From Apostichopus japonicus (lineage: Eukaryota > Echinodermata > Holothuroidea > Aspidochirotida > Stichopodidae): DNA of 64,000 bases. This document shows positions 12,018 through 26,270 of the stretch, piece by piece. Below the pieces are notes generated by a model. That model was not told the origin of the DNA. It was given only the letters and a program-made list of their open reading frames with translations, and made no database searches. The stretch is from positions 43,095,611 through 43,159,610 of the forward strand of contig NC_092576.1 in assembly GCF_037975245.1 (NCBI RefSeq), read 5' to 3'. Every line of letters starts with the position of its first letter. Within the stretch, counting starts at the first letter, position 1. Position numbers and translations under genes: made by a program.

Positions 12018-12089
12018 AGTGTCCTCGTCAAATTGATTTCGATGAACATATCGGATGGTATGTGTGATATGTTATTTCTTCCAAAGTTC
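12018..12089 (-). CDS. LRR exon
   Basis: The 72-bp exon (24 codons, one LRR) lies between TATTTTAAAG and GTGAGT. It encodes NFGRNNISHIPSDMF and INLTRT. Phase is identical to the neighbouring LRR exons. Confidence 0.75.
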
Positions 12090-13440
12090 CTTTAAAATAA
12101 GAGAAATCATGAACGGATGTGAATATCGAATAACGCTTATATGATTAATGATATATGCATTGAATGTGTGACTATTGTGTAACACACATACTGTATTATG
12201 TATAGGCCTATGTGTGACAAATCCTCACATGCGTTAGAGGATTGATGTAACTATGATACTTTACACTATATCGATGCGATGATATACACATGTGACCTTC
12301 TCACAGGTGCATTTACAGCAACGAGCCATATAATTACCCAATCACATACATTCGAGTATAATGATAAATATATGTGACTATTCTGTCACGCACATTATGC
12401 TTAGCGCGATTTTCTGTGAACCGCCTAGTTTTTTTATTTTTTTATTCACCTATAATCAAGGAGAGACATACTTATTGTATTTATGAAGCTATTCCATTAA
12501 ATTTGATCGTTGTGTTTGAATTTGGAATTGATTTGGTGACTCTTTTCATGTTAATAGCCTCCTAATTTACTAGTGTAAAATATATAAACTACACTTGAAG
12601 TGGTCGGAGTAAATTCAAATAGCACACAGTGGTGACATTTGGATTTCACCGTTAAGTTTACAAGCAAAAGAATCCAACGTTGCTTAGAAAACAAAACTTA
12701 CAATTATGATAGAGTTATCCCTTCCGATAGCAATACTCGCGAACTACTTTCAAATCTGACAACTGCCGCACATAATCACTTAAACACAGGTAGCTAGTAA
12801 ATAACTAAAAAGACGTGAACACGTCTTCATATACTTAAGTGCGTTATTGGTTTATCTTTTTCTTTTTCTTCTGCTGTCATTGTAAGGAAACCAAAAATAT
12901 ATATATATACTCAACAGAGATCGACCTACAAGGTGGTCAGTTCATCGAGGCCGTGAATAGTCTCTTTGGAAATATTAACAAGTCTGTTTGAGTAAGTACT
13001 CCTGAAATGAGTAAATAAATTTTATTAAAAAAACTTATTAATGAAGTATTTCACCAACAAAATGAAGTCATTACTAAGTATTATAAATGAGCATTTTAAA
13101 TAATTTCAAGTACAAATAGTTGCAAATAATACGCTCACACTACATATTTATATTGACTCAGTTAGTAACACGGCCAAACGATTATTGGTTAATTTCCCCC
13201 AGCGAAAAGTTCATGAAAGAAACATTACATACCACTTCAAAGAGAATTTCATAGAACCCGCTCTTGACTTTTCAATGTAGAGTAGTATTAAACTATTATA
13301 GAAGCATAGCTAATATTGACATCATACATGAAAATTGATTGTATAATACACCACTGTATGCTTTGCAATCGACAATTATTTTGTCCGGTCATGACACATT
13401 TTCATTCCTGTCATTTATAACCATTTTTCAGATTACTCAC

Positions 13441-13512
13441 AGGTAATATATCTCTGGTGTATTGTTGAAAATGTTATCAGGTATTTCTGTGAGGTTGTTT
13501 TCCTGAAGTCGT
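13441..13512 (-). CDS. LRR exon, most 5' one found
   Basis: The 72-bp exon lies between TTTTATTTCTCAG and GTGAGT. It encodes RLQENNLTEIPDNIFNNT and EIYYL, a canonical LRR. One-repeat exons of 72 bp in constant phase are typical of genes grown by LRR-exon duplication. Confidence 0.8.
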
Positions 13513-13557
13513 CTGAGAAATAAAAATCACAGTTATCGTAGAAAGGAACAGCAGAAC

Positions 13558-13812
13558 AGGAGTGTTAGCTCAGTGGCCTGCTCAGGCACGCCGGTGCCTT
13601 TCAATCATAAGGTCCCGGTTCGAGTCACTCCCAGATTAATGTATGTCGTCCAGTTACAGAGTTGTTGACAATTGACAGTTCACAATCATGGACGTTAAAT
13701 ATGATTGTAAGAGACTGACTTCGCCAATGAGGCGCCAATGACTTCGCCAATAAGCCAATGAGGCTTCTTCGCGAGTTCCTGCTTGCAAGAGGATCTAAAA
13801 TATTTACATACA
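13558..13812 (+). mobile_element. tRNA-derived SINE, intact copy
   Basis: Same family as the split minus-strand copy at 1024-1940: head AGTGTTAGCTCAGTGG with GGTTCGAGTCACTCC, the shared body, and the end CTGCTTGCAAGAGG followed by a (TACA)n tail. It carries a small insertion in the head (GCCTGCTCAGGCACGC) and a short local duplication (GACTTCGCCAAT) in the body. Confidence 0.85.
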
Positions 13813-13919
13813 TACATTCAGTTAAGCTATGGAGGAGACGAAATATTTTAAGGTGAGAATATATCTGAACGGTCACAATCTAACGATGAACTTTTGTTGA
13901 AGAAATGTTAACTTTACAA

Positions 13920-13976
13920 CTATATATATGCAAGTATATATATATGCAAGTATATATATATATATATATACATATA
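13920..13976. repeat. TATA/TGCAAG microsatellite
   Basis: Repeated TATATATATGCAAG units followed by pure TA. Confidence 0.7.
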
Positions 13977-14129
13977 TTACCTGGGTTATGTGGACGTTGG
14001 CATATGACAGGGTTACGGGGACTACTAGATGTACACAAGCTAGGCCCGTAAAAATTAAGTGGTTTCTGCTGTTATGGTGAGTGGAGCTATCTATACCTTC
14101 AGAAATGCAATTTTATTTATTGAGAGAAA

Positions 14130-14200
14130 AGTCGGTATACATGATAGTGTGGACATTATTATGTGGACAGTCCCCATAATCCCCCTGTATACTAACTTTA
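14130..14200. repeat. diverged satellite-dyad copy outside the array
   Basis: ATTATGTGGACAGTCCCCAT followed by AATCCCCCTGTATAC resembles the monomer's dyad and its downstream bases, but with mismatches. It is an isolated relative about 450 bp from the array edge. Confidence 0.5.
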
Positions 14201-14519
14201 TATACATTATACATAGCAGGCAATGTAAAAACGATTGTATATGCAAGGTGCACAATATGCGTACATTTTAATACTAAAAGAAAATCCAGACCAAAAGTCT
14301 AAACAAGTGGCGAATCCGTGGAATTGCATATCTAATCGCCACACACCAAATACAGACATAAAGTACTGACAATACCCATGCAATCTACCCAATGTAAGGG
14401 AAATGTTAATGATATGGGTATAAGCCTTTTGACCCTTTATAATGTACTCACTTATTGCCATAATAGTGTATATGTATGACACAAAAAACAATTACCAAAG
14501 TTAAAATGAAGTATATTCG

Positions 14520-17500
14520 TTTTATCGAAATATGTGGTTAGCATGGTTATGGTCAGTGTGAATTAGATTAGCTGATCATTTCTGAATAAATTCAAGAGGA
14601 GCTTTGCTTTAGAGTCAATATGTCATACCACATCATGTGTATAAGATTATGTGGACGGTCCACATAATCCGCTCATACACTTACGATTATATAATCCAAT
14701 TGAGATTACGTGTGTTACAGAAAAAAAAAGACGTTAATACTTCTATATGAATATATTCAATACATTCAATACAAATGATTTAAACAGATCTTCGAGTTCG
14801 GTAAATACAGGATATAAAACAGACCCATATTTGGCGGGTTGATTCCTTATTGAATCTGTCAATATTTGGTGCGGGGTCCTTCCTTTGAACACAGTTATTT
14901 TGAAATAATGTAGTTGATAAATTTGTAACCCTAATTTTGGTTTATAATCAATAAACAATACAATGAAATGTGTATAAGATTATGTGGACGGTCCACATAA
15001 TCCGCTCGTACACTTACGATTATATATTCCAATTGAGATTACGTGTGTTACAGAAATAAAGTCGTTAATACTACTATATGAATCAATTCAATACATTCAA
15101 TACACATGATTTAAACAGATCTACGAGTTCGGTAAATACAGGATATAAAACAGACCCATATTTGGCGGGTTGATTCCTTAATGAATCTGTCAATATTTGG
15201 TGCGGGGTCCTTCCTTTGAACACAGTTATTTTGAAATAATGTAGTTGATAAATTTGTAACCCTAATTTTGGTTTATAATCAATAAACAATACAATGAAAT
15301 GTGTATAAGATTATGTGGACGGTCCACATAATCCGCTCGTACACTTACGATTATATATTCCAATTGAGATTACGTGTGTTACAGAAAAAAAAGTCGTTAA
15401 TACTACTATATGAATCAATTCAATACATTCAATACACATGATTCAAACAGATCTACGAGTTCGGTAAATACAGGATATAAAACAGACCCATATTTGACGG
15501 GTTGATTCACTACTGAATCTGTCGATATTTGGTGCTGGGTCTTTCATAAGAACACAGTTATTTTGAATTAATGTAGTTGATAAATTTGTAACCCTAATTT
15601 TGGTTTATAATCAATAGACAATACAATGAAATGTGTATAAGATTATGTGGACGGTCCACATAATCCGCTCGCACACTTACGATTATATATTCCAATTGAG
15701 ATTACGTGTGTTACAGAAAGAAAAATACGTTAATACTACTATATGAATATGTTCAATTCATTCAGCACACATGATTAAACAGATCTACGAGTTCGGTAAA
15801 TACAGGATATAAAACAGACCCATATTTGACGGGTTGATTCCTTACTGAATCTGTCGATATTTGGTGCGGGGTCTTTCATAAGAACACAGTTATTTTGAAT
15901 TATTGTAGTTGATAAATTTGTAACCCTAATTTTGGTTTATAATCAATAAACAATACAATGAAATGTGTATAAGATTATGTGGACGGTCCACATAATCCGC
16001 TCGCACACTTACGATTATATATTCCAATTGAGATTACGTGTGTTACAGAAAAAAAGACGTTAATACTACTATATGAATATATTCAATACATTCAATACAC
16101 ATGATTCAAACAGATCTACGAGTTCAGGTAAATACTGGTTTTGAAACAGACCCATATTTGACGGGTTGATTCCTTACTGAATCTGTCGATATTTGGTGCT
16201 GGGTCTTTCATAAGAACACAGTTATTTTGAATTAATGTAGTTGATAAATTTGTAACCCTAATTTTGGTTTATAATCAAGAGACAATACAATGAAATGTGT
16301 ATAAGATTATGTGGACGGTCCACATAATCCGCTCGTACACTTACGATTATATATTCCAATTGAGATTACGTGTGTTACAGAAAGAAAAAAGACGTTAATA
16401 CTACTATATGAATATATTCAATACCTTCAGTACACATGATTTAATTAGATCTACGAGTTCGGTAAATACAGGATATAAAACAGACCCATATTTGACGGGT
16501 TGATTCTTTACTGAATCTGTCGATATTTGGTGCTGGGTCTTTCATAAGAACACAGTTATTTTGAATTAACAGAGTTGATACATTTTTATGCCCTTATTTT
16601 GGTTTATAATCAATAAACAATACAATGAAATGTGTATAAGATTATGTGGACGGTCCACATAATCCGCTCGTACACTTACGATTATATATTCCAATTGAGA
16701 TTACGTGTGTTACAGAAAAAAAGACGTTAATACTGCTATATGAATATATTCAATACACATGATTCAAACAGATCTACGAGTTCGGTAAATAAAGGTTATA
16801 AAACAGACCCATATTTGACGGGTTGATTCTTTACTGAATCTGTCGATATTTGGTGCGGGGTCCTTCCTTTCAACACAGTTATTTTGAATTATTGTTGTTG
16901 ATAAATTTTAAACCCTAATTTTGGTTTATAATCAATAAACAATACAATGAAATGTGTATAAGATTATGTGGACGGTCCACATAATCCGCTCGTACACTTA
17001 CGATTATATATTCCAATTGAGATTACGTGTGTTACAGAAAGAAAAAAGACGTTAATACTACTATATGAATATATTCAATACCTTCAGAACACATGATTTA
17101 ATTAGATCTACGAGTTCGGTAAATACAGGATATAAAACAGACCCATATTTGACGGGTTGATTCTTTACTGAATCTGTCGATATTTGGTGCTGGGTCTTTC
17201 ATAAGAACACAGTTATTTTGAATTAATGTAGTTGATAAATTTGTAACCCTAATTTTGGTTTAGAATCAATAGACAATACAATGAAATGTGTATAAGATTA
17301 TGTGGACGGTCCACATAATCCGCTCGCACACTTACGATTATATATTCCAATTGAGATTACGTGTGTTACAGAAAAAAAGACGTTAATACTACTATATGAT
17401 TATATTCAATACATTCAATACACATGATTCAAACAGATCTACGAGTTCAGGTAAATACTGGTTTTGAAACAGACCCATATTTGACGGGTTGATTCCTTAC

Positions 17501-20289
17501 TGAATCTGTCGATATTTGGTGCTGGGTCTTTCATAAGAACACAGTTATTTTGAATTAATGTAGTTGATAAATTTGTAACCCTAATTTTGGTTTATAATCA
17601 ATAGACAATACAATGAAATGTGTATAAGATTATGTGGACGGTCCACATAATCCGCTCGTACACTTACGATTATATATTCCAATTGAGATTACGTGTGTTA
17701 CAGAAAGAAAAAAGACGTTAATACTACTATATGAATATATTCAATACCTTCAGTACACATGATTTAATTAGATCTACGAGTTCGGTAAATACAGGATATA
17801 AAACAGACCCATATTTGACGGGTTGATTCTTTACTGAATCTGTCGATATTTGGTGCTGGGTCTTTCATAAGAACACAGTTATTTTGAATTAATGTAGTTG
17901 ATAAATTTTAAACCCTAATTTTGGTTTATAATCAATAGACAATACAATGAAATGTGTATAAGATTATGTGGACGGTCCACATAATCCGCTCGTACACTTA
18001 CGATTATATATTCCAATTGAGATTACGTGTGTTACAGAAAAAAAGACGTTAATACTACTATATGAATATATTCAATACATTCAGTACACATGATTCAAAC
18101 AGATCTACGAGTTCGGTAAATAAAGGTTATAAAACAGACCCATATTTGACGGGTTGATTCTTTACTGAATCTGTCGATATTTGGTGCGGGGTCCTTCCTT
18201 TGAACACAGTTATTTTGAGTTATTGTTGTTGATAAATTTTTATTGCCTAATTTTGGTTTATAATCAATAAACAATACAATGAAATGTGTATAAGATTATG
18301 TGGACGGTCCACATAATCCGCTCGTACACTTACGATTATATATTCCAATTGAGATTACGTGTGCTACAGAAAAAAGACGTTAATACTTCTATATGAATAT
18401 ATTCAATACATTCAATACACATGATTCAAACAGATCTACGAGTTCTGGTAAATACTGGTTTTAAAACAGACCCATATTTGACGGGTTGATTCTTTACTGA
18501 ATCTATCGATATTTAGTGCGGGGTGTTTCCTAAGAACGGTTATTTTGAATTAACAGAGTTGATACATTTTTATGCCCTTATTTTGGTTTATAATCAATAA
18601 ACAATACAATGAAATGTGTATAAGATTATGTGGACGGTCCACATAATCCGCTGGTACACTTACGATTATATATTCCAATTGAGATTACGTGTGTTACAGA
18701 AAAAAAGACGTTAATACTGCTATATGAATATATTCAATACACATGATTCAAACAGATCTACGAGTTCGGTAAATAAAGGTTATAAAACAGACCCATATTT
18801 GACGGGTTGATTCTTTACTGAATCTGTCGATATTTGGTGCGGGGTCCTTCCTTTCAACACAGTTATTTTGAATTATTGTTGTTGATAAATTTTAAACCCT
18901 AATTTTGGTTTATAATCAATAAACAATACAATGAAATGTGTATAAGATTATGTGGACGGTCCACATAATCCGCTCGTACACTTACGATTATATATTCCAA
19001 TTGAGATTACGTGTGTTACAGAAAAAAAAAGACGTTAATACTACTATATGAATATATTCAATTCATTCAATACACATGATTCAAACAGATCTACGAGTTC
19101 GGTAAATAAAGGATATAAAACAGACCCATATTTGACGGGTTGATTCTTTACTGAATCTGTCGATATGTGGTGCGGGGTGGTTCCTAAGAACGGTTATTTT
19201 GAATTTACAGAGTTGATAAATTTTTATTGCCTAATTTTGGTTTATAATCAATAGACAATACAATGAAATGTGTACAAGATTATGTGGACGGTCCACATAA
19301 TCCGCTCGTACACTTACGATTATATATTCCAATTGAGATTACGTGTGTTACAGAAAAAAATACGTTAATACTACTATATGAATATATTCAATACATTCAA
19401 TACACATGATTCAAACAGATCTACGAGTTCGGTAAATACAGGATATAAAACAGACCCATATTTGACGGGTTGATTCTTTACTGAATCTATCGATATTTGG
19501 TGCGGGGTCCTTCCTTTCAACACAGTTATTTTGAATTAATGTAGTTGATAAATTTTAAGCCCTAATTTTGGTTTATAATCAATAAACAATACAATGAAAT
19601 GTGTATAAGATTATGTGGACGGTCCACATTATCCGCTCGTACACTTACGATTATATATTCCAATTGAGATTACGTGTGTTACAGAAAAAAAGACATTAAT
19701 ACTACTATATGAATATATTCAATACATTCAGTACACATGATTTAATCAGATCTACGAGTTCGGTAAATACAGGATATAAAACAGACCCATATTTGACGGG
19801 TTGATTCCTTACTGAATCTGTAGATATTTGGTGCTGGGTCCTTCCTTTCAACACAGTTGTTTTGAATTAATGTAGTTGATAAATTTTTATTGCCTAATTT
19901 TGGTTTATAATCAATAAACAATACAATGAAATGTGTATAAGATTATGTGGACGGTCCACATAATCCGCTCGTACCCTTACGATTATATATTCCAATTGAG
20001 ATTACGTGTGCTACAGAAAAAAGACGTTAATACTTCTATATGAATATATTCAATACATTCAATACACATGATTCAAACAGATCTACGAGTTCGGGTAAAT
20101 ACTGGATATAAAACAGACCCATATTTGACGGGGTGATTCCTACCTGAAACACATCAAGATATGAGGGTGTGTAGCCCTTATTCAGAAGACCGTTATTGTG
20201 AATTAATGTACTTGATTAATTTTTAATATTTTCAATTACGCATTTAGTTATAATCAATTAACAATACGACATCATACGTATAATATACT
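14520..20289. repeat. satellite array, about 17 monomers of about 332 bp
   Basis: Head-to-tail monomers, each with a dyad of two 11-nt arms (ATTATGTGGAC and its reverse complement) around one G. Dyads begin at 14,646, 14,979, 15,310, 15,642, 15,974 and 16,306 and continue at similar spacing to about 19,946. The dyad and the following CGCTCGTACACTTACGATTA block vary least. The bodies differ by small substitutions, and some monomers lack about 16 bp (ATACATTCA duplication). Short open frames in some monomers are repeat-borne and not considered genes. The first 120 bp matches spacer sequence of the adjoining higher-order repeat. Confidence 0.95.
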
Positions 20290-23200
20290 GTGGACGATCC
20301 ACATAAACCGATTATACAATTACGATTATATATTTCAATTAGGATGACGTGGAATATTAAACAAAAACCTCAACACTACTATTGCATTCCGGGGGCTCTT
20401 TAGCACAGCAGAGAATACTGTCAGATGTTCCTTTACGGAAATGTCGTGGTTAGATTCTGTTTTTACCTGCATGGTTAACCGTTGTAACTAGAGACCAGGC
20501 CATATTACAGTAACAAGAAAATAAAAAATCTCTGGGTACAAATATTTAGTAAATGTGAATACAACTTATATAATAGATTAATTTCAGAAATTGATGCGGT
20601 GGTGACACTCTGGTACATATAATAAGCAATAAAACAATACAACATGTGACGTAAAACTCTTTAACTATTTCATTAACAACAACAACATTATCCCCACAAA
20701 CATATGCAGATATGTTGTAGACATTTAACTCACTGATAATACCGTTTTACTAAACCCATAACTCTCTTAATTAGACTATAAAACACATCAATAAGCATTT
20801 AACCCTCCTAAATGACATCGAACTTGACTATAAATATTCATGACATGGCTGGCTATGTAGCTAAGTGCACCGCTTACTACGGATGAGTATAAAAACCATT
20901 CACGTTACACTACTATCCTAATACACACTATTTTCTTAACAGCTTCGTTTTGAACAATTAATATTTGAATGGTTATGAGTATTATCTTACAGGATAAGGG
21001 TAGTAGTAAGTTTTATTTTCACAGGCTTTTTAAGTCGGGGGGTAAGGGTGCGGGGGGGGGGGCAGCAATACCATCCATAACTTTGCACCGGTAGTCATTG
21101 AGGTCAGTTTACAGGAGTGGTTCACTTCCAATGTTCCCAATTAAAGTTGAGATCAAGTTTCATTACAATGTAGGTAAACCGACTTCCATGCACAAATTTA
21201 ATATTATATGGCTATCTATTTTTAATATCAATATTTCTATGCTCAATGACACATGATATAGACAGATCTATAACTTCGGAAAATAAAGGATATAAACAGA
21301 CCCTTGTTTGACGTAGTGATGATTAACTGAAATATTTCGAGATTTGAGGGTTTGGCCCTTGTTCAGAAGGCTGTCAGTGGGTATAAGATTAGCTGATCAT
21401 TTCTGAATATATTCAAGATGAGCTTTGCTTAAGAATCAATATGTTATACAATATCGTGTGTCTCAGATGATGTGGACGGTCCACATAATCCGCTCATATA
21501 CTTACGATTATATATTCCGATTGGGATTACGTGTGTTACTAAAAAAAAAACGTTAATACTACTATCCAAATACATTCTATTAACCAAAAGAAAATATTTT
21601 GGTTGTGATCTTTCTTAACAAGCTGCTTTTAAGACAGTCATGTGAACGGTCAACAGTATTATCATACTAATATTAAGGCTTAAGGATTAGGGTTATTCTT
21701 GCGGGTTTTCCTATAATAATCCTAACCCATGTAACCAGGGTTGTTGATGTTGCTTACACTTTTTTCTTACCAATGTTCCCAAATAAAGTTTTGTTAAGAA
21801 TATATTAACCTAAAGGTAAACCGTATGACATGCAAAAATATATTTTTGTTTTTGATAAAGTTATCTGTTTTTAATATAAATCTTTATATACATGATTTAA
21901 ACAGATCTACGAGTTCAGTAATTAAAGGTTATAAAACAGACCCATATTTGACGGGTTGATTCCTTCCTGAATCTGTCGATATTTGGTGCGGGGTCTTTCA
22001 TAAGAACGGTTATTTTGAATTAATAGAGTTGATCAATTTTCAACCCTAATTTTGGTTTATAATCAATAAACAATACAATGAAATGTGTATAAGATTATGT
22101 GGACGGTCCACATAATCCGCTCGTACACTTATGACTATATATTCCAATTGAGATTACGTGTGTTACAGGAAAAAAAAGACGTTAATACTACTATATGAAT
22201 ATATTCAATTCATTCAATACACATGATTCACACAGATCTACGAGTTCGGTAAATACAAGAAATAAAACAGACCCATATTTGACGGGTTGATTCCTTACTG
22301 AATCTGTAGATATTTGGGGCTGGGTCCTTCCTTTCAACACAGTTATTTTGAATTAATGTAGTTGATAAATTTTCAACCCTAATTTTGGTTTATAATCAAT
22401 AAACAATACAATAAAATGTGTATAAGATTATGTGGACGGTCCACATAATCCGCTCGTACACTTACGATTATATATTCCAATTGAGATTACGTGTGTAACA
22501 GAAAGAAAAAAGACGTTAATACTACTATATGAATATATTCAATACCTTCAGTACACATGATTTAATTAGATCTACGAGTTCGGTAAATACAGGATATAAA
22601 ACAGACCCATATTTGACGGGTTGATTCCTTACTGAATCTGTAGATATTTGGTGATGGGTCCTTCCTCTCAACACAGTTGTTTTGAATTAATGTAGTTGAT
22701 AAATTTCAAACCTAATTTTGGTTTATAATCAATAAACAATACAATAAAATGTGTATAAGATTATGTGGACGGTCCACATAATCCGCTCGTACACTTACGA
22801 TTATATATTCCAATTGAGATTACGTGTGTAACAGAAAGAAAAAAGACGTTAATACTACTATATGAATATATTCAATACCTTCAGTGCACATGATTTAATT
22901 AGATCTACGAGTTCGGTAAATACAGGATATAAAACAGACCCATATTTGACGGGTTGATTCCTTACTGAATCTGTAGATATTTGGTGATGGGTCCTTCCTC
23001 TCAACACAGTTGTTTTGAATTAATGTAGTTGATAAATTTCAAACCTAATTTTGGTTTATAATCAATAAACAATACAATAAAATGTGTATAAGATTATGTG
23101 GACGGTCCACATAATCCGCTCGTACACTTACGATTATATATTCCAATTGAGATTACGTGTGTTACAGAAAGAAAAAAAAAGACGTTAATACTACTATATG

Positions 23201-23780
23201 AATATATTCAATACCTTCAGTACACATGATTTTATTAGATCTACGAGTTCGGTAAATACAGGATATAAAACAGACCCATATTTGACGGGTTGATTCCTTA
23301 CTGAATATGTAGATATTTGGTGCTGGGTCCTTCCTTTCAGCACAGTTGTTTTGAATTAATGTAGTTGATAAATTTCAAACCCTAATTTTGGTTTATAATC
23401 AATAAACAATACAATGAAATGTGTATAAGATTATGTGGACGGTCCACATAATCCGCTCGTACACTTACGATTATATATTCCAATTGAGATTACGTGTGTT
23501 ACAGAAAAAAAGACGTCAATACTTCTATATGAATATATTAAATACATTCAATACACATGATTTAAACAGATCTACGAGTTCTGTAAATACAGGATATAAA
23601 ACAGACCCATATTTGACGGGTTGATTCCTACCTGAAACACATCAAGATATGAGGGTGTGTAGCCCTTATTCAGAAGGCCGTTATTGTGAATTAATGTACT
23701 TGATTAATTTTTAATATTTTCAATTATACGGTTTTGGTTTATAATCAATAAACAATACAACATCATACGTATAATATAAT
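20290..23780. repeat. higher-order repeat unit 1 (3.49 kb, five standard monomers)
   Basis: It begins at a diverged dyad (GTGGACGATCCAC). A spacer of about 1.1 kb follows with a poly-G run, then a second diverged dyad (21,473), another spacer, and standard monomers with dyads near 22,093, 22,429, 22,761, 23,094 and 23,432. It exceeds later units by 1001 bp, three monomers. Confidence 0.85.
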
Positions 23781-26270
23781 GTGGACGATCCACATAAACC
23801 GATTATACAATTACGATTATATATTTCAATTGAGATGACGTGGGTTATTAAACAAAAACGTCAATACTACTGTTTCATTCCGGGGGCCCATTAGCACAGC
23901 AGAGAATACTGTCAAAAGTTCCTTTATGGAAATGTCGTGGTTAGCTTGTGTATCAGTTAATCGTAGTAAATAGAGACCAGACCATATTACAATTACAAGA
24001 AAATAAAAAATCTCTGCGTACAAGAATTTAAATTATGTGAATGCAAGTTAACAATGTAGATTAATTTTCAAAATCTTGTAAGTGATGACACTCTGGTATA
24101 TATATAATAAGCAATAAAACAATACAACATGTGACGTAAAATCTCTTTAACTATTTCATTAACAACAAGAACATTATCCCCCTAAACATATGCAGATATG
24201 TTGTAGACATTTAACTCACTGATAATACCGATTTATTTAACCCATAACTCTCTTAATTAGACTATAAAACACATCAATAAGCATTTAACCCTCCTAAATT
24301 ACATACCACTTGACTATAAATATTCATGACATTGCTGGCTATGTAGCTCAATGCACAGCTTACTACGGATGAGTATAAAAACCATTCACGTTACACTACT
24401 ATCCTAATACACACTATTTTCTTAACAGCTTCGTTTTAAACAATTAATATTTGAATGGTTATGAGTGTTATCCTACAGGATAAGGGAAATAGTAAGTTTT
24501 ATTTTCACTTTTCTTTTTAAGTCGGGGGGTAAGGGTGCGGGGGGGGGGCACCAATGCCAACCATAACCCGTGCACCGGTGGTCACTGAGGTCAGTTGACA
24601 GGAGTGGTTCATTTCCAATGTTCCCAATTAAAGTTGAGATCCAGTTTCATTACAATGTATAGGTAAGCCGACTTTCATTTAATATGATATGGCTATCTAT
24701 TTTTAATTTCTATTTTTCTATGCTCAATGACACATGATATAGACAGACCTACAACTTCGGAAAATAAAGGATACAAACAGACCCTTGTTTGACGGAGTGA
24801 TGATTAACTGAAATATTTCGAGATTTGAGGGTTTGGCCCTTGTTCAGAAGGCTGTCAGTGTTAATTAGATTAGCTGATCATTTCTGAATATATTCAAGAG
24901 GAGTTTTGCTTAAGAATCAATATGTTATACAATATCATGTGTCTCAGATTATGTGGACGGTCCACATAATACGCTCATATACTTACGATTATATATTCCA
25001 ATTGAGATTACGTGTGTTACTAAAAAAAAAACGTTAATACTACTATCCAAATACATTCTATAGACCAAAAGAAAATATTTAGGTTGTGATCTTTCTTAAC
25101 AAGCTGCTTTTAAGACAATTATTATGTGAACGGTCAACAGTATTATCATACTAATATTAAGGGTTAAAGATTAGGGTTATTCTTTCGGGTTTCCTATAAT
25201 AATCCTAACCCATGTAACGAGGATTGTTGATGCTTGCTTACACTTTTTTCTTCCCAATGTTCCCAAATAAAGTTCTGTTAAGACTATGTTAGCCTAAAGT
25301 TAAACCGTATGACATGCAAAAATATATGTTTATTTGATAAAGTTATCTGTTTTTAATATAAATCTTTATATGCTCAATGATACGTGATTTCAACAGATCT
25401 ATGAGTTCAGTAATTAAAGGAAATAAAACAAACCCATATTTGACGGGTTGATTCCTTCCTGAATCTGTCGATATTTGGTGCGGGGTCTTTCCTAAGAACA
25501 TAGTTATTTTGAATTAATAGAGTTGATCAATTTTCAACCCTAATTTTGGTTTATAATCAATAAACAATACAATGAAATGTGTATAAGATTATGTGGACGG
25601 TCCACATAATCCGCTCGTACACTTACGATTATATATTCCAATTGAGATTACGTGTGTTACAGAAAAAAAGATGTAAATACTTCTATATGAATATATTCAA
25701 TACATTCAATACACATGATTGAAACAGATCTACGAGTTCGGTAAATACAGGATATAAAACAGACCCATATTTGACGGGTTGATTCCTTACTGAATCTGTC
25801 GATATTTGGTGCGGGGTCCTTCTTTAGAACACAGTTATTTTGAATTAATATAGCTGATAAATTTCAAACCCTAATTTTTGTTTATAATCAATAAAAAAAT
25901 ATAATGAAATGTGTATAAGATTATGTGGACGGTCCACATAATCCGCTCGTACACTTACGATTATATATTCCAATTGAGATTACGTGTGTTACAGAAAAAA
26001 GACGTTTATACTTCTATAGGAAAATATTAAATACATTCAATACACATGATTTAAACAGATCTACGAGTTCTGTAAATACAGGATATAAAACAGACCCATA
26101 TTTGACGGGGTGATTCCTACCTGACACACATCAAGATATGAGGGTGTGTAGCCCTTATTCAGAAGACCGTTATTGTGAATTAATGCACTTGATTAATTTT
26201 TTAATATTTTCAATTATACGGTTTTGGTTTAGAATCAATAAACAATACAACATCATACGTATAATATAAT
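23781..26270. repeat. higher-order repeat unit 2 (2.49 kb)
   Basis: Same order as unit 1, but only two standard dyads (about 25,588 and 25,920). The spacer includes GTCGGGGGGTAAGGGTGCGG and poly-G at 24,539-24,548. Confidence 0.9.

Noticed and set aside
13558..13630. Functional tRNA gene
   Set aside because: A and B boxes are present, but the cloverleaf is degraded, the head is followed by a shared SINE body, and a second copy has the same structure.
14646..20000. CRISPR-like array (regularly spaced palindromic repeats)
   Set aside because: The spacing is about 332 bp, the intervening sequence is itself repeated, and the genome is eukaryotic. It is a satellite.
23421..23624. Short frames in the dyad satellite (for example NTHDLNRSTSSVNTGYK) as peptides
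   Set aside because: They recur only because monomers recur. Most monomers have frameshifts or stops at the same place.
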